A DNA stretch of 64,000 nucleotides from Eubacteriales bacterium (GCA_030524715.1 JAUNGB010000017.1:1-64000), one strand, 5' to 3'; shown: positions 1-8,939, counted from the first letter of the stretch. Numbers and translations are program-made. The notes: generated from the sequence alone by a model not told the origin.

Positions 1-60
1 CTCTGAGAAGCCATCTGTTGCGAGATAAGAAATATTAAAATTGTTAAGCAGCGCTGTTTA

Positions 61-107
61 CGAGGGTTATGGAAATTATACAAATTTTCCATAGCCCTCG
101 ACTTTTT
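61..107. terminator. Strong hairpin, likely rho-independent terminator
   Basis: An almost perfect 17-18 bp inverted repeat (left arm CGAGGGTTATGGAAATT, right arm at 83-100) with a short loop is followed by ACTTTTTG. It probably ends a gene lying left of the window. The short T-run fits plus-strand termination. The rest of 1-540 has no credible intact gene, only the transposase remnant annotated separately. Confidence 0.6.
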
Positions 108-239
108 GTAAGCGCTTCAAAAGATAGGGGAGCGTAATTCTCCCGAGAGTGCCCAGTTTTGCCGCTTTTCCGCCCAGCTTTGCAGAAGTGCTGAAAATGG
201 AAAGGGATTCTGCTATAATGCAAGCATCAATGATTCCAA

Positions 240-383
240 CTACCTTTGGCTTTCAATATATATCTGTATTGTTGCAGGCGATACTTTGCCGATACTGCAA
301 GCAAAATAACCGTCTGACCAAAATATCTTTTTCTTCCAATACTTCCATCGTTTTCCCTTTCCACTATACAAGAAAGCTGCCAT
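240..383 (-). pseudogene. IS200/IS605-type TnpA transposase, C-terminal remnant
   Basis: A 47-codon minus-strand reading frame ends with FWSDGYFACSIG followed by TIQIYIESQ. This is the hallmark C-terminal region of IS200/IS605 Y1 transposases: a FW-x-GYF strand, then the helix carrying the catalytic tyrosine, here the Y in IQIYIES. The HUH metal-binding half of the protein is missing upstream; the preceding codons read as unrelated sequence. It is therefore a decayed tail and not an active element. No accessory tnpB is nearby. The family call rests on motif recognition only. Confidence 0.55.
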
Positions 384-542
384 AATTTCAATCAAAATGG
401 TGAGAAAGTTTCCGGGTGGGCAACTTATCCGCGTAAAGAGTTGAAAAGATTCTCCAGCAGGGATATCTCTTGGTTGAGGGAGTGTAGTACGAAGTGCACC
501 GCTTTAAGGAAATAGGATGCCATGAAAAAACGATACAAAAAA

Positions 543-615
543 TGGAGCATACGGGATTCGAACCCGTGGCCTCCACAATGCGAATGTGGCGCGCTCCCAA
601 CTGCGCTAATGCCCC
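543..615 (-). tRNA. tRNA-Ala (anticodon CGC)
   Basis: A complete 73-nt cloverleaf can be drawn on the minus strand: a 7-bp acceptor beginning GGGGCAT, D arm AGCGCAGTTGGGAGCGC, anticodon stem CCACA/TGTGG around the loop TTCGCAT (anticodon CGC, decoding GCG), and T arm with GGTTCGAATCC. The acceptor carries a G3:U70 wobble pair, the identity element of alanine tRNAs, which confirms the assignment independently of the anticodon. CCA is not encoded; a run of T follows the discriminator A and can act as terminator. Confidence 0.95.
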
Positions 616-623
616 ATGAGAAC

Positions 624-651
624 ATTATAACACAGAAGCATAAAAAATCAA
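624..651 (-). promoter_or_regulatory. Promoter of the tRNA-Ala gene
   Basis: On the minus strand TTGATT and TATAAT are separated by 16 bp, and the -10 ends 8 bp before the tRNA 5' end. This is a sigma-A-type promoter at the expected distance. Confidence 0.6.
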
Positions 652-756
652 CAAAAAGAATCAATACTGTGGAAGGTGTGCTAGCCATATTCCAGAGATA
701 TTTTGAAAATGTGAGATGGAGCGATTATATTTTATATAGACTTGTTAATCTGTGAG

Positions 757-880
757 TGATACAATCAATGGATAGTGGAGTCAAAATGTATGAGAAGCAG
801 GATAACGGATCAGTACATCGTTGCACTAATCCTGAAGTGATTAGTGTAATGAAGTAATTAGTGTAATAATGTAAGATTAA
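757..880. other. Intergenic stretch with short repeats
   Basis: Between the tRNA and the next gene there is no plausible coding sequence. An 8-bp hairpin (CACTAATC / GATTAGTG, 823-846) overlaps two direct copies of ATTAGTGTAAT spaced about 19 bp apart. It may be promoter or operator material for the downstream gene; nothing more can be said. Confidence 0.3.
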
Positions 881-902
881 CGACTAAGGAAAAGGAGGAA
901 CT

Positions 903-1652
903 ATGTCCGCAATTTGTATGGCAGCCGGAGCGCTGTGTCTGATTTATTATATGATAATTGTTGCCTATGCCGGAATTACAGCGGATTTCGCCTGGATATG
1001 GATAGCGGCTGCCGTGGCCCTGGGCGGCGGCAGCCTGCTGCTTCGGTATGGGAAGCTTCATCCCGGATTTTACCCGGGGTGGCTGAAATATGCGGTTGTT
1101 GTTATTCTGGCAGCCGGGTTTCTTCTTTTTCTCTTTCTTTGTACGAAAGTGGTTCAGGGGATGACATCCAAGGGCAGCGCCGATCTTGATTATGTAGTAG
1201 TTCTTGGGGCGCAGGTAAAAAAGGAAACTCCTTCCAGAGCTCTGAAAAAGCGTTTGGAAAAAGCCTTGGAATATGCGGAAAATAATCCGGAAACCATCCT
1301 TATTTTATCCGGAGGTCAGGGATCAGGAGAGGAAATCACAGAGGCAGAATGCATGAGCCGTTATCTGATAGAGCATGGGATTCCTAAAGAACGTCTGGTA
1401 TTGGAAGAACGTTCAACCAGTACAAAGGAGAATCTGGAATTTTCCAATGAGCTTACCGGATGCGCCGACGCCAAAACAGGAATTCTCTCCAACAATTTTC
1501 ATGTTTACCGCGCTGTAAAGCTCGCCGAAAAACAGGGCTATCTGTATCCCGAGGGAATTGCCGCAAAATCAGATCCTATTATGCAGGCGCATTATGTCGT
1601 CAGGGAAGCATTTGCCCTGGTAAAGGAAAGATTAAAGGGAAATATCAGATAG
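903..1652 (+). CDS. YdcF/SanA-like DUF218 membrane protein
   Basis: The protein has 249 residues. Three hydrophobic segments (about residues 5-23, 29-48, 62-81) are followed by a cytosolic or external DUF218 domain from residue 96. That domain shows DYVVVLGAQV, an ILSGGQG strand-loop, and NFHVYRA near the end, all typical of the YdcF/SanA/ElyC family. Some family members act in envelope integrity or bind SAM; the reaction here is unknown. The start is chosen from AGGAGG seven bases upstream of ATG. The gene is monocistronic and converges on the histidine kinase to its right. A 20-bp triplicated repeat begins at its last codons. Confidence 0.8.
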   Translation: MSAICMAAGALCLIYYMIIVAYAGITADFAWIWIAAAVALGGGSLLLRYGKLHPGFYPGWLKYAVVVILAAGFLLFLFLCTKVVQGMTSKGSADLDYVVVLGAQVKKETPSRALKKRLEKALEYAENNPETILILSGGQGSGEEITEAECMSRYLIEHGIPKERLVLEERSTSTKENLEFSNELTGCADAKTGILSNNFHVYRAVKLAEKQGYLYPEGIAAKSDPIMQAHYVVREAFALVKERLKGNIR

Positions 1653-1706
1653 CAATGGCAATTGCCAGATAACAATGATAATTATCAGATAGCAATGATA
1701 ATTATC
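1647..1706. repeat. Three tandem 20-bp units
   Basis: Units start at 1647, 1667 and 1687 and are near identical (AGATARCAATGRYAATTRYC). Each contains a small palindrome (GGCAATTGCC or GATAATTATC). The first unit supplies the stop codon of the YdcF-like gene, so the array sits across the 3' end of that gene and the gap to a convergent gene. Confidence 0.85.
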
Positions 1707-1719
1707 CTCATTATCTTTA

Positions 1720-3054
1720 TTATTCTTGCTTTCCTGTGGAAAGATATAGAAAAAGCTCAAATACATGATCCTCCCGCCGGATTTCCATATCTCCGTCATG
1801 GCGCCTGACGATCTCCTGGATACTCTGCAGCCCGATTCCGTGATTTTGCCGGTCTGCTTTGGTTGTCCGTGGTAAAGACAACGTATGGTTTATCTGTGCA
1901 TCCTCAGTCTGTTCTGTGTCAGTCCGCCCTGCGCCAGCCTGCTCTGTGCAGGGATTTTTGACACTGACGACCAGCAGACCCTTTTGTGCGTAGCTTTCCA
2001 TAAAAATCTCTCTCTTTTCCGGAGGGAGTTTCCCGGCGGCTTCTATGGCATTATCCAGAGCATTTGCAAACAGGGCGCAAATATCTGTTTTTTCCAAAGG
2101 AAGCTCCTGCGGGATTTCCAGCCTTCGGTGAAAGGAAATCCCTTCTCTTTGCATCAGGCTTTCTTTCACTGTTAATACTGCGTTTACCGTAGGATCCCCG
2201 CAGTAGTTCAGAGTCTGTGTCACGGATGAATTTTGAAGCAATTCCTGCAGGTAAGCCTCCTTTTTCTCTTCCGGCAAAACCACCAGAGTCTGCAGATGAT
2301 TTGCCAGATCGTGCTTCAGGCGGCGGATCTCAGAATGCTGCTGTTCCATAGCTTCATAATAATTCTGGTTAATTTCTGCAAACATGCTTTGCTGTTCCAG
2401 CTTGCGCTGCTTTGCAAGCACCGTTACTGTCCACAGCAATCCGAAGAAGGAAAACAGAGTAAGCAGCAGTAAAGCGACATACATGGCCTGACTGATTGAA
2501 ATCCGGTTATTCAGTATCATGATATATTTTTCTGCCACTTCAACGGATGCACGATCGATATCTGATAAGAGAACCACGCTTAAAACAATTCCGGCGGGCG
2601 GTATGGTTAATACCAGCAAAAGTCTCCACATCTTTGCGGACAGTTCATATCCCTTCGCCGGGGCAAGAAATTTTGTTTCCAGAAACAGGCAAAGGGCAAA
2701 GAACAGTCTCCCGTACAAAAATACGGGCTCCCATATGCGCCGGAAGAAATTGTCGAGCAGTGTGTTGTAAGCGAATACGGTGCTTGCAAGCATCAGGCCT
2801 ATGGTCAGCTTTTTCAGAGAACTCCCTTCACAGGTGAGCCACACCAGAGCAAGAAATACCGCTAAGGTCGGCGGAAGATTCGCCAGATCGCCTATATATA
2901 CTACGGTGTTCCCAAGCAGCCAGCAGACTGCATACAGAATAAAACGCGGCTGCCGTTTGTTCTTCACTGTTAAAAGATAACCCAGAGACCGGCAAATAAA
3001 TCCGGCAGCTACAAGCGATATCAGCATATCCCAAAGCATCTGCAGATATTTCAT
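1720..3054 (-). CDS. AgrC-like sensor histidine kinase (GHKL)
   Basis: The protein has 444 residues. Six hydrophobic segments fill roughly residues 5-210, then a short coiled stretch leads to the phosphoacceptor helix RRLKHDLANHL (His about 248). The GHKL ATPase domain follows, with N-box LFANALDNAIEA near 330 and G-box HGIGLQSI near 410. Single-chain kinases of this build (AgrC/ComD, HPK10) sense extracellular peptides or envelope stress and phosphorylate LytTR regulators. It overlaps the upstream regulator gene by four bases (ATGA), so the two are translationally coupled. No AgrB/AgrD peptide genes lie nearby, so the partner ABC transporter may be its sensory input, as in Bce systems (inference). 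Confidence 0.88.
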   Translation of the reverse strand: MKYLQMLWDMLISLVAAGFICRSLGYLLTVKNKRQPRFILYAVCWLLGNTVVYIGDLANLPPTLAVFLALVWLTCEGSSLKKLTIGLMLASTVFAYNTLLDNFFRRIWEPVFLYGRLFFALCLFLETKFLAPAKGYELSAKMWRLLLVLTIPPAGIVLSVVLLSDIDRASVEVAEKYIMILNNRISISQAMYVALLLLTLFSFFGLLWTVTVLAKQRKLEQQSMFAEINQNYYEAMEQQHSEIRRLKHDLANHLQTLVVLPEEKKEAYLQELLQNSSVTQTLNYCGDPTVNAVLTVKESLMQREGISFHRRLEIPQELPLEKTDICALFANALDNAIEAAGKLPPEKREIFMESYAQKGLLVVSVKNPCTEQAGAGRTDTEQTEDAQINHTLSLPRTTKADRQNHGIGLQSIQEIVRRHDGDMEIRREDHVFELFLYLSTGKQE

Positions 3055-3779
3055 AAAAAATCACCTCCCGGAGTGTGCTTGAGCATTGCCCGGGCTAACC
3101 TTTTGATGGCTTCTTCTTTCATGGCTCTGCTGATGGGAAGAGTTATTCCGTGGATTTCCACACTTGAATTTCCGATATGGTCTACCATGGAAGGATTTAC
3201 CAGATATCGCTGATGAATCCTTACAAATTTCTTATCTAACCGTTTTTCTGTCTCATCCAGCTTTTCATAGAAGGCGTATTCTCATCTTGCCGTAACCAGA
3301 ATCACTTTGCGTCGGTCACTGTAAAAATACAGGATATCCTTTAATGCAAAACGGTATATTCCGTCGGTATTTTTCACAAGAAATGCCTCTTCTGTTTTCT
3401 CAGACAAAATTTTGCGCACGCGTTCCAGCAATATCCGAAGCTTTTCTTCATTGGCAGGCTTTACGAGATAATCCAGGGCGCCCACCCGATACCCGTCGAA
3501 TACATACTCCGCATAACCTGTCACAAAAACAATCAGCAGATTCTGGTCAAAGCCGCGGATGATTTCCGCTGTTTCCATTCCATTTATTCCCGGCATTTCC
3601 ACATCCAAAAACAGCAGATCGATTTCTGCAGGATGCTTTTTCAGCCAATTGGCGGCGCTGGCCCCGGAGGAAAATTCATAGACCACCTGCTCCGTTTCTT
3701 CATCAAGAAGTTTTTCCAGTTGTATAAAAAGCGTCTCTCTCGACGCCGCTTCATCGTCACATAATGCAATTCTAAGCAT
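3051..3779 (-). pseudogene. LytTR-family response regulator interrupted by in-frame TGA
   Basis: The first 165 codons encode a receiver domain (acidic pair CDDE, phospho-Asp in FLDVEMPG near residue 59, Lys in YLVKPA) and the beginning of a LytTR DNA-binding domain. Codon 166 is TGA (3282-3284). The same frame then continues open for another 76 codons with a normal LytTR ending (KKFVRIHQRYLVNP ... LPISRAMKEEAI), stopping in the 4-bp overlap with the kinase start. A single GGA-to-TGA change would explain it. The first ATG with the typical MLRIALCDDE opening was chosen as start. Either the regulator is truncated and cannot bind DNA normally, or the stop is read through, or it is a sequencing error. 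Confidence 0.8.
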
Positions 3780-4233
3780 AATTTTCTTCCCCGTTGTCGA
3801 TATCATGATCTGTGTACTCCTCTTCACATGGCTGCTGTTTATACCTACGGTGCAAACAGTAACGAATTCCCGACAATGATACGTTGTTGGTCACAAGCCC
3901 GGGCAGCCAGTGCAAGGCTTGGGAGTAAACAGTAATTTTACACGCTTCAGTATATCATGGCAGGCGGTGCCCCGGCAATCCCTGCGGGTGTCCGGCAGCT
4001 CCAAACTTTACAACGGGCCTTCCGGATTTTACATTTTTCTCAGTGCCTTCCCAAACTTTACATAGGAAAGGATAAACATGACATCCCGAAATTCTGCCCC
4101 GTTTTTTTATGTTACAGTACTTTCATCAGAGTGTGTTTGAAATTTGCTTTCTGTTTTTAAAAACACTCCTTTTAAACACACTCCGGTAAAAAGCAGACGT
4201 TCTGCATTCTATCAGAAAGGACAGGTGAAACAA
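3780..4233. promoter_or_regulatory. Divergent control region with LytTR-type direct repeats
   Basis: This 450-bp gap separates the two-component pair (minus) from the ABC transporter (plus). Identical 12-mers CCAAACTTTACA lie at 4001 and 4051, with a related GGATTTTACA at 4024. Read on the minus strand, the core AAAGTTTGG fits the published LytTR recognition pattern (W M M G T T N R K). These are likely operators of the adjacent regulator, controlling the transporter. A MITE-like hairpin (4127-4187) follows. No gene is seen here. Confidence 0.5.
4127..4187. repeat. Short derivative of the MITE-like palindrome
   Basis: GAGTGTGTTTGAAATTTGC on the left and TTTTAAACACACTCC on the right form an inverted repeat around a nested TGTTTTTAAAAACA. 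The arms match the ends of the full 166-bp element at 14936-15101 with a few changes. It therefore looks like an internally deleted copy inserted just before the ABC transporter gene. Confidence 0.6.
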
Positions 4234-4977
4234 GTGTTATATGTATCAGATTTGTATAAATCCTATAAGACAGGAAAAACAGAATATCCCGTATTAAAGG
4301 GAGTGGGGTTTCATGTGGCGCAGGGGGAATTTGTGGCGGTTATGGGTCCCTCCGGCTCGGGTAAGAGCACTTTATTAAACTGCATTTCCTGCTACATTCC
4401 CTATGAAAAAGGCTCCATTACTCTTGGGGGAATCAGGCTTACGGAGCAGAAGGAGAATGCCCTTGCCAGAATCCGCAATGAAAAGCTGGGCTTTGTTTTT
4501 CAGGATTTTATGCTTCTGGACGGACTTTCTATCCGGGAAAATATTCTGGTTCCACGGATCATTCAGGGAAAAACAGGGAAAGATGCAGAGCAGCTTGCGG
4601 ATCAACTGATCGCTTTGTTTGGGATTGAACATATAAAAAATAAATATCCTGCGGAAGTATCCGGCGGAGAACGGCAACGTACCGCGGTTGCCAGAAGTCT
4701 GATCAACCGTCCGCTGATGCTTCTGGCAGATGAGCCGACCGGAAATCTCGACAGCAGGTCAAGCCGGACAGTCATTAAAGCTTTTGAAAGCGCCAGAGAT
4801 CAGATGAGTGCGACGATTTTCATGGTGACCCATGACAGCTTTGCTGCTTCCTTCAGTGACAGGGCGATTCTTTTAAAGGATGGGACTATTTTTCGGGAAC
4901 TGGAAAAGAAAGGCAGCCGTGCGGAGTTCCATGACCGTCTTTTGGAATCTATCAAAGAAATGAGTGGAGATGAGTGA
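4234..4977 (+). CDS. ABC transporter ATP-binding protein (BceA/MacB type)
   Basis: The protein has about 247 residues with Walker A GPSGSGKST, Q-loop FVFQDF, signature VSGGERQR, Walker B LLADEPT and a switch histidine in MVTHD. This is the ATPase class that pairs with FtsX-type permeases (BceA, LolD, MacB). The GTG at 4234 is preferred because AGGTGA lies five bases upstream; an in-frame extension reaches 4144 but runs into the repeat and has no ribosome site. It shares its stop with the start of the permease gene. With the divergent two-component system this forms a classic Bce-like peptide-resistance or lipid-flipping module (family inference). Confidence 0.88.
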   Translation: MLYVSDLYKSYKTGKTEYPVLKGVGFHVAQGEFVAVMGPSGSGKSTLLNCISCYIPYEKGSITLGGIRLTEQKENALARIRNEKLGFVFQDFMLLDGLSIRENILVPRIIQGKTGKDAEQLADQLIALFGIEHIKNKYPAEVSGGERQRTAVARSLINRPLMLLADEPTGNLDSRSSRTVIKAFESARDQMSATIFMVTHDSFAASFSDRAILLKDGTIFRELEKKGSRAEFHDRLLESIKEMSGDE

Positions 4978-7091
4978 TGAATACGATGGGTGATTTAGAA
5001 CGGAAATTACAAAAAGCTGACCGCAAACAGGCGTCTTTATACCTGTTCTGCAACTTTATCTCTCTGATGCTGGTTTCCGCCTACTCGGCCATGATATTTT
5101 CGCCGACGGTACGGAAGGTTTTTCCGGAAGGGGGAGACAGCCGCAAACAGGTAATGGCGATTTTTGTACTGACGCTCTTTGGATGTATTGTTTCTGTTAT
5201 TTATGCGGCAAGCCTCTTTTTCCGCAAAAAATCCGGACAGCTTGGGATTTTAATGGCATTGGGAGCCTCCAGAAAACGTCTTGCCCCGGGGCTTTTTAAG
5301 GAGGTGATCGTCTTAAGCGGACTTTCTTCTCTTGCAGGTATCGCTGCGGGACTGCCCTTTGTATGGCTTTTGTGGAACTGTTTCCGCTTATTTGTGGTGG
5401 ACAGCGAGGAAATGAAATTGCTCTTTGATTTTAAATATCTGCTGGTTTCCTTTGCGTTCCTGTTTCTGGTGATCGCCTTTGGCTGCATGACGGCCTTCCG
5501 TTATCTCCGGAAAAGCGATATTATGGACGTGATTCAGGAAGAGCACAAAAATGAACCTGTACATGAACCCGGCAAATGGTGCGGGCCGTTGGGTATAGTT
5601 CTTTTGCTTGCGGGGGCAGTTGCAGGTTATCAGGCCCCGGGGATTTACATGCGGATTTTTCAGGCCTACCCTCCGGCGATTCTGAATATTGTTTACGCTC
5701 CTGTGTTTATCGGGCTTTATATGATCATGCTGCATACCGTAGTGCATGGATGGGGTTCCCGCAGGAAGGATCCATATAAAAATCTGATTTCCAGAAGCAT
5801 GATGAAGTTTCAGGGAAAACAGACGGTAAATAATCTTCTGGTCATTACAGTTCTGATCGCAGGCGCAGTATTTGCCATTTTTTATATTCCGATGCTGGGC
5901 GCCGGACAGATTCTTGAAACGCGGAACAGAACCTTTGATTACGCTTTTCATTATCGTGCGGACCAGAAAGTTCCCGGGCAGACGGAAATCGAGAAGATGG
6001 CCGTAAAATACGGAATTGCTTTAAAAGATTGGAAAAATTCCGGCTACATCACGCTGGCGCTGGACGGCGACGGGGAAGTGGAGGACGAAGGGGGAGCTTT
6101 TCACTATGAATATTTTTCCCTTCTTCAGGAAGGAAAGTTTCTCTCTGAAAATGCCTATCATGCTCTTACCGGGCAGCAGGTCGATGTGAGACCGGGAACT
6201 TACTGCGCTGTTTCTGATGAGGAAGAGACGGAACCCTATTATTTAAACGCCAATGCTTCCAAACTGACAAATATGGTCACCCGTGATACCATTCCCACGG
6301 AATTTGCCGGCTATGTTCACTGTGATATGCTGGTGGATATGTGCGGCTATTATGTACTGGATCAGAACGATTATTCGTTGATCGAAAAGGGCCTTACGGA
6401 TGAATGGCGGGGGAATATATTCTGGTTTAATGTTGATGGGGCGGACAGCTATGCGTTTGCAAAAGAATGTTTTTATACTTTTGTAGATTCTTTTGGCCCG
6501 GAATGTGAGCTTCCCATCTACTATGACCGTGTACGGAAGATTGCCTTAACCGAAGCGGGGGAAACCTACTGGGGAGATACGGATCAGATGACTCCTGTCA
6601 GCTATGCATATCCGGATTCTGCGGATTTCCGTTCTAATTGGGCCTACATGCCAAAAATCCGTATACTGGATCAGAATGATTTTCTCAGGACCTTTGCGGT
6701 ATTCCTGATGATGTTTTTGTTTATCTCCATTGTGTGTATTCTTGCCGCGCTGATCATCTGCTATACAAGATGCCAGACCATTGCTTTAAACAACCGTTAT
6801 GTTTTTGACGATCTGAAACGGCTGGGCGCTCCGCCCCTGTTTCTGGCCCGGGAAGTAAGAAGTCAATGTTCCATAGTCTTTAAGGTTCCTGCAATTGTGG
6901 GATGTACTGCCATGTATTTTTTATATGCGCTGATACTGTATGCAAATGACGGAACCTATACCGTTTCCGAACTGGCAGGGCTGGCCATATGCCTTGTGAT
7001 CCTGGTTCTGACAGGCGCTGTGATCTATCTTGTATATCGCAGGACAGTGAAGGCTGTGAGCAGACAGCTCCAGATAAATACCATAAAATAA
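4977..7091 (+). CDS. FtsX-type ABC permease, BceB-like
   Basis: The protein has about 704 residues. An N-terminal helix and a FtsX domain with LGILMALGASRKRL (a motif shared with BceB-type permeases) occupy residues 20-185. Further helices run to about 315, then a roughly 270-residue extracytoplasmic domain, then three C-terminal helices from about 575. This 4+3+3-like layout with one large outer domain is that of BceB/VraG permeases, which remove bacitracin-like antibiotics from lipid II intermediates. The start is ATG in TGATG with GGAG seven bases upstream; GTG at 4974 is an alternative. The substrate cannot be deduced. Confidence 0.85.
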   Translation: MNTMGDLERKLQKADRKQASLYLFCNFISLMLVSAYSAMIFSPTVRKVFPEGGDSRKQVMAIFVLTLFGCIVSVIYAASLFFRKKSGQLGILMALGASRKRLAPGLFKEVIVLSGLSSLAGIAAGLPFVWLLWNCFRLFVVDSEEMKLLFDFKYLLVSFAFLFLVIAFGCMTAFRYLRKSDIMDVIQEEHKNEPVHEPGKWCGPLGIVLLLAGAVAGYQAPGIYMRIFQAYPPAILNIVYAPVFIGLYMIMLHTVVHGWGSRRKDPYKNLISRSMMKFQGKQTVNNLLVITVLIAGAVFAIFYIPMLGAGQILETRNRTFDYAFHYRADQKVPGQTEIEKMAVKYGIALKDWKNSGYITLALDGDGEVEDEGGAFHYEYFSLLQEGKFLSENAYHALTGQQVDVRPGTYCAVSDEEETEPYYLNANASKLTNMVTRDTIPTEFAGYVHCDMLVDMCGYYVLDQNDYSLIEKGLTDEWRGNIFWFNVDGADSYAFAKECFYTFVDSFGPECELPIYYDRVRKIALTEAGETYWGDTDQMTPVSYAYPDSADFRSNWAYMPKIRILDQNDFLRTFAVFLMMFLFISIVCILAALIICYTRCQTIALNNRYVFDDLKRLGAPPLFLAREVRSQCSIVFKVPAIVGCTAMYFLYALILYANDGTYTVSELAGLAICLVILVLTGAVIYLVYRRTVKAVSRQLQINTIK

Positions 7092-7231
7092 CAAACAGAA
7101 AAAAGATGGACTTTTTATGCTTAAGACATTCTTTTGCGTTTGATGGTTGGGCCTGCTTGCCCTCCAAAGGTATTCATGATAAAATAAAAACAGTAAAACG
7201 CGGCGGAAGTAAAGCGGAAAGGAGTGGTATA

Positions 7232-8839
7232 GTGGCGAAAATATTTAATGTGACAGGACCGTGTATTCCTGAGAAGCATTATATGGCGGATATGACAAAA
7301 TCCATAGATCAGATCCGCAAAATGATAGATGCCGGAGCGTATTTTAACATAAACCGTGCGCGTCAGTATGGGAAAACAACTACGCTGGCAGCATTGGAAA
7401 AAGGATTGATTGATACTTACCTTATCATAAATCTTGACTTTCAGGAGCTTGGAAGCGCTTCCTTCCGGGATGAAAATACTTTTTCTATTGCCTTTCTGGA
7501 GTTGTTTTTACAGGAAATGGAGCTTCACCATGCGGAAGAAATGCCTGGTATGGCGGCGCTTATGGAAAAAATGCAGAGGATGGTGGAAAGTGCAGAGCAG
7601 GAGTGTACTCTTATGGCGTTATTCAGGCTTCTGCGCAGAATCTGTGAGTGCAGCGCAAAACCGGTGCTCCTGATGATCGATGAAGTAGACAATGCGTCGA
7701 ACAATCAGGTGTTCCTTGATTTCCTTGCTCAGTTGCGCAGTTATTATCTGAAAAGGGATACGAAAAAAATCGTTACATTTCATTCCGTAATCCTTGCAGG
7801 TGTTTACGATATCAAAAATCTGAAAAGAAAAATCCGATCCGAGGAAAGCCACCAGGTAAACAGTCCGTGGAACATTGCGGCAGATTTTGAAGTGGATATG
7901 AGCTTGTCCAGAGATGGGATAGAGGGGATGCTCAGGGAGTATGAGGCGGATCATCATACAGGGATGAATACCCTGGAAATAGCAGGATTTATGGCTGATT
8001 ATACGTCTGGATATCCTTATCTGGTATCCCGGCTCTGCAAGCTGATGGATGAAAAAGTTGGCGGAGAAGATGAAAAAGCAAAAAAAGAGGCCTGGACCAA
8101 AGAAGGTTTTCTTAGGGCAGTGCGTATGCTGCTTATGGAAAGCAATACTCTGTTTGAGTCACTGATCGGTAAACTGACCGATTACCCGGAATTGGAAAAG
8201 ATGCTGAAAGAACTGTTGTTTTTTGGAAAGCCTATCACATACAGCCCAACCAACCAGGTGATCGGGTTGGCGGTAATGTTTGGATTTGTGAAAAACGAGG
8301 ATGGGAAAGTGATACCGGCAAACCGTATTTTTGATACTTTGCTGTATAATCATTTCCTTTCCATGGACGAACTGAAATCCTCAGACATGTATATGGCGTC
8401 CCTGTTGGATCAGAATATGTTTATCCGGGACGGGCATCTGGATATGCGGAAAATCCTGGAGAGGTTCGTCACGCATTTTCATGATCTGTATGGAAACCGT
8501 AAGGAAGAATTTCTGGAAGAAGAGGGAAGACGGTATTTTCTCCTTTACCTGCGGCCCATTATTAATGGAACGGGAAATTACTATATAGAGGCCCGCACCA
8601 GGAGTCTTGGAAGGACGGATATTATCGTGGATTACCGGGGAGAGCAGTTTGTGATTGAAACGAAAATCTGGCGGGGTAATGAGTATAACCTCCGTGGGGA
8701 ACGCCAGTTGGCGGGGTACCTTGAGGATTATGGTCTGGAGACGGGCTATATGCTCAGCTTTAATTTCAATCGGAAGAAGAAAATTGGTGTTCAGGAAATC
8801 GAAGCAGAAGGGAAACGGATTGTTGAAGCGGTCGTATAA
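7232..8839 (+). CDS. AAA ATPase / PD-(D/E)XK nuclease-like protein
   Basis: The protein has about 535 residues. The N-terminal third carries a Walker A variant RARQYGKTTTL and a Walker B LLMIDEVDNA, as in the AAA-ATPase_like family. The C-terminal part carries GRTDIIVDYRG followed by FVIETKIWRG (near residue 460-480), the D...ExK signature of PD-(D/E)XK nucleases. Such proteins are abundant and multi-copy in Lachnospiraceae and Bacteroides; no role is established. GTG at 7232 is chosen because AAAGGAG lies eight bases upstream; upstream in-frame codons overlap the permease gene and are not coding-like. It has its own transcription unit, with a TGATAAAAT -10-like sequence before it. Confidence 0.8.
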   Translation: MAKIFNVTGPCIPEKHYMADMTKSIDQIRKMIDAGAYFNINRARQYGKTTTLAALEKGLIDTYLIINLDFQELGSASFRDENTFSIAFLELFLQEMELHHAEEMPGMAALMEKMQRMVESAEQECTLMALFRLLRRICECSAKPVLLMIDEVDNASNNQVFLDFLAQLRSYYLKRDTKKIVTFHSVILAGVYDIKNLKRKIRSEESHQVNSPWNIAADFEVDMSLSRDGIEGMLREYEADHHTGMNTLEIAGFMADYTSGYPYLVSRLCKLMDEKVGGEDEKAKKEAWTKEGFLRAVRMLLMESNTLFESLIGKLTDYPELEKMLKELLFFGKPITYSPTNQVIGLAVMFGFVKNEDGKVIPANRIFDTLLYNHFLSMDELKSSDMYMASLLDQNMFIRDGHLDMRKILERFVTHFHDLYGNRKEEFLEEEGRRYFLLYLRPIINGTGNYYIEARTRSLGRTDIIVDYRGEQFVIETKIWRGNEYNLRGERQLAGYLEDYGLETGYMLSFNFNRKKKIGVQEIEAEGKRIVEAVV

Positions 8840-8902
8840 AACTGGGATGTAAAAAATGTAAAAAAAGATGTAAAAAAGATGCGTCCCTGTTATTTTCGCC
8901 CA

Positions 8903-8931
8903 TTGACAAACCGGATTTCCGAATATATAAT
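8903..8931 (+). promoter_or_regulatory. Promoter of the thrS T-box transcript
   Basis: TTGACA, a 17-bp spacer and TATAAT form a consensus sigma-A promoter immediately before the T-box leader. Confidence 0.85.
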
Positions 8932-8939
8932 GAGGAACA

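Noticed and set aside
149..385. A 78-codon plus-strand frame near the left edge
   Set aside because: No ribosome site or family motif; the minus strand of the same stretch carries an IS200 transposase signature.
3282..3284. Selenocysteine insertion at the in-frame TGA
   Set aside because: LytTR regulators are not selenoproteins and the position is normally a small residue; no clear SECIS-like hairpin follows. A nonsense mutation is simpler.
3957..4160. Short frame as a possible signal peptide for the AgrC-like kinase
   Set aside because: No AgrD-like features or ribosome site, and it spans the operator repeats.
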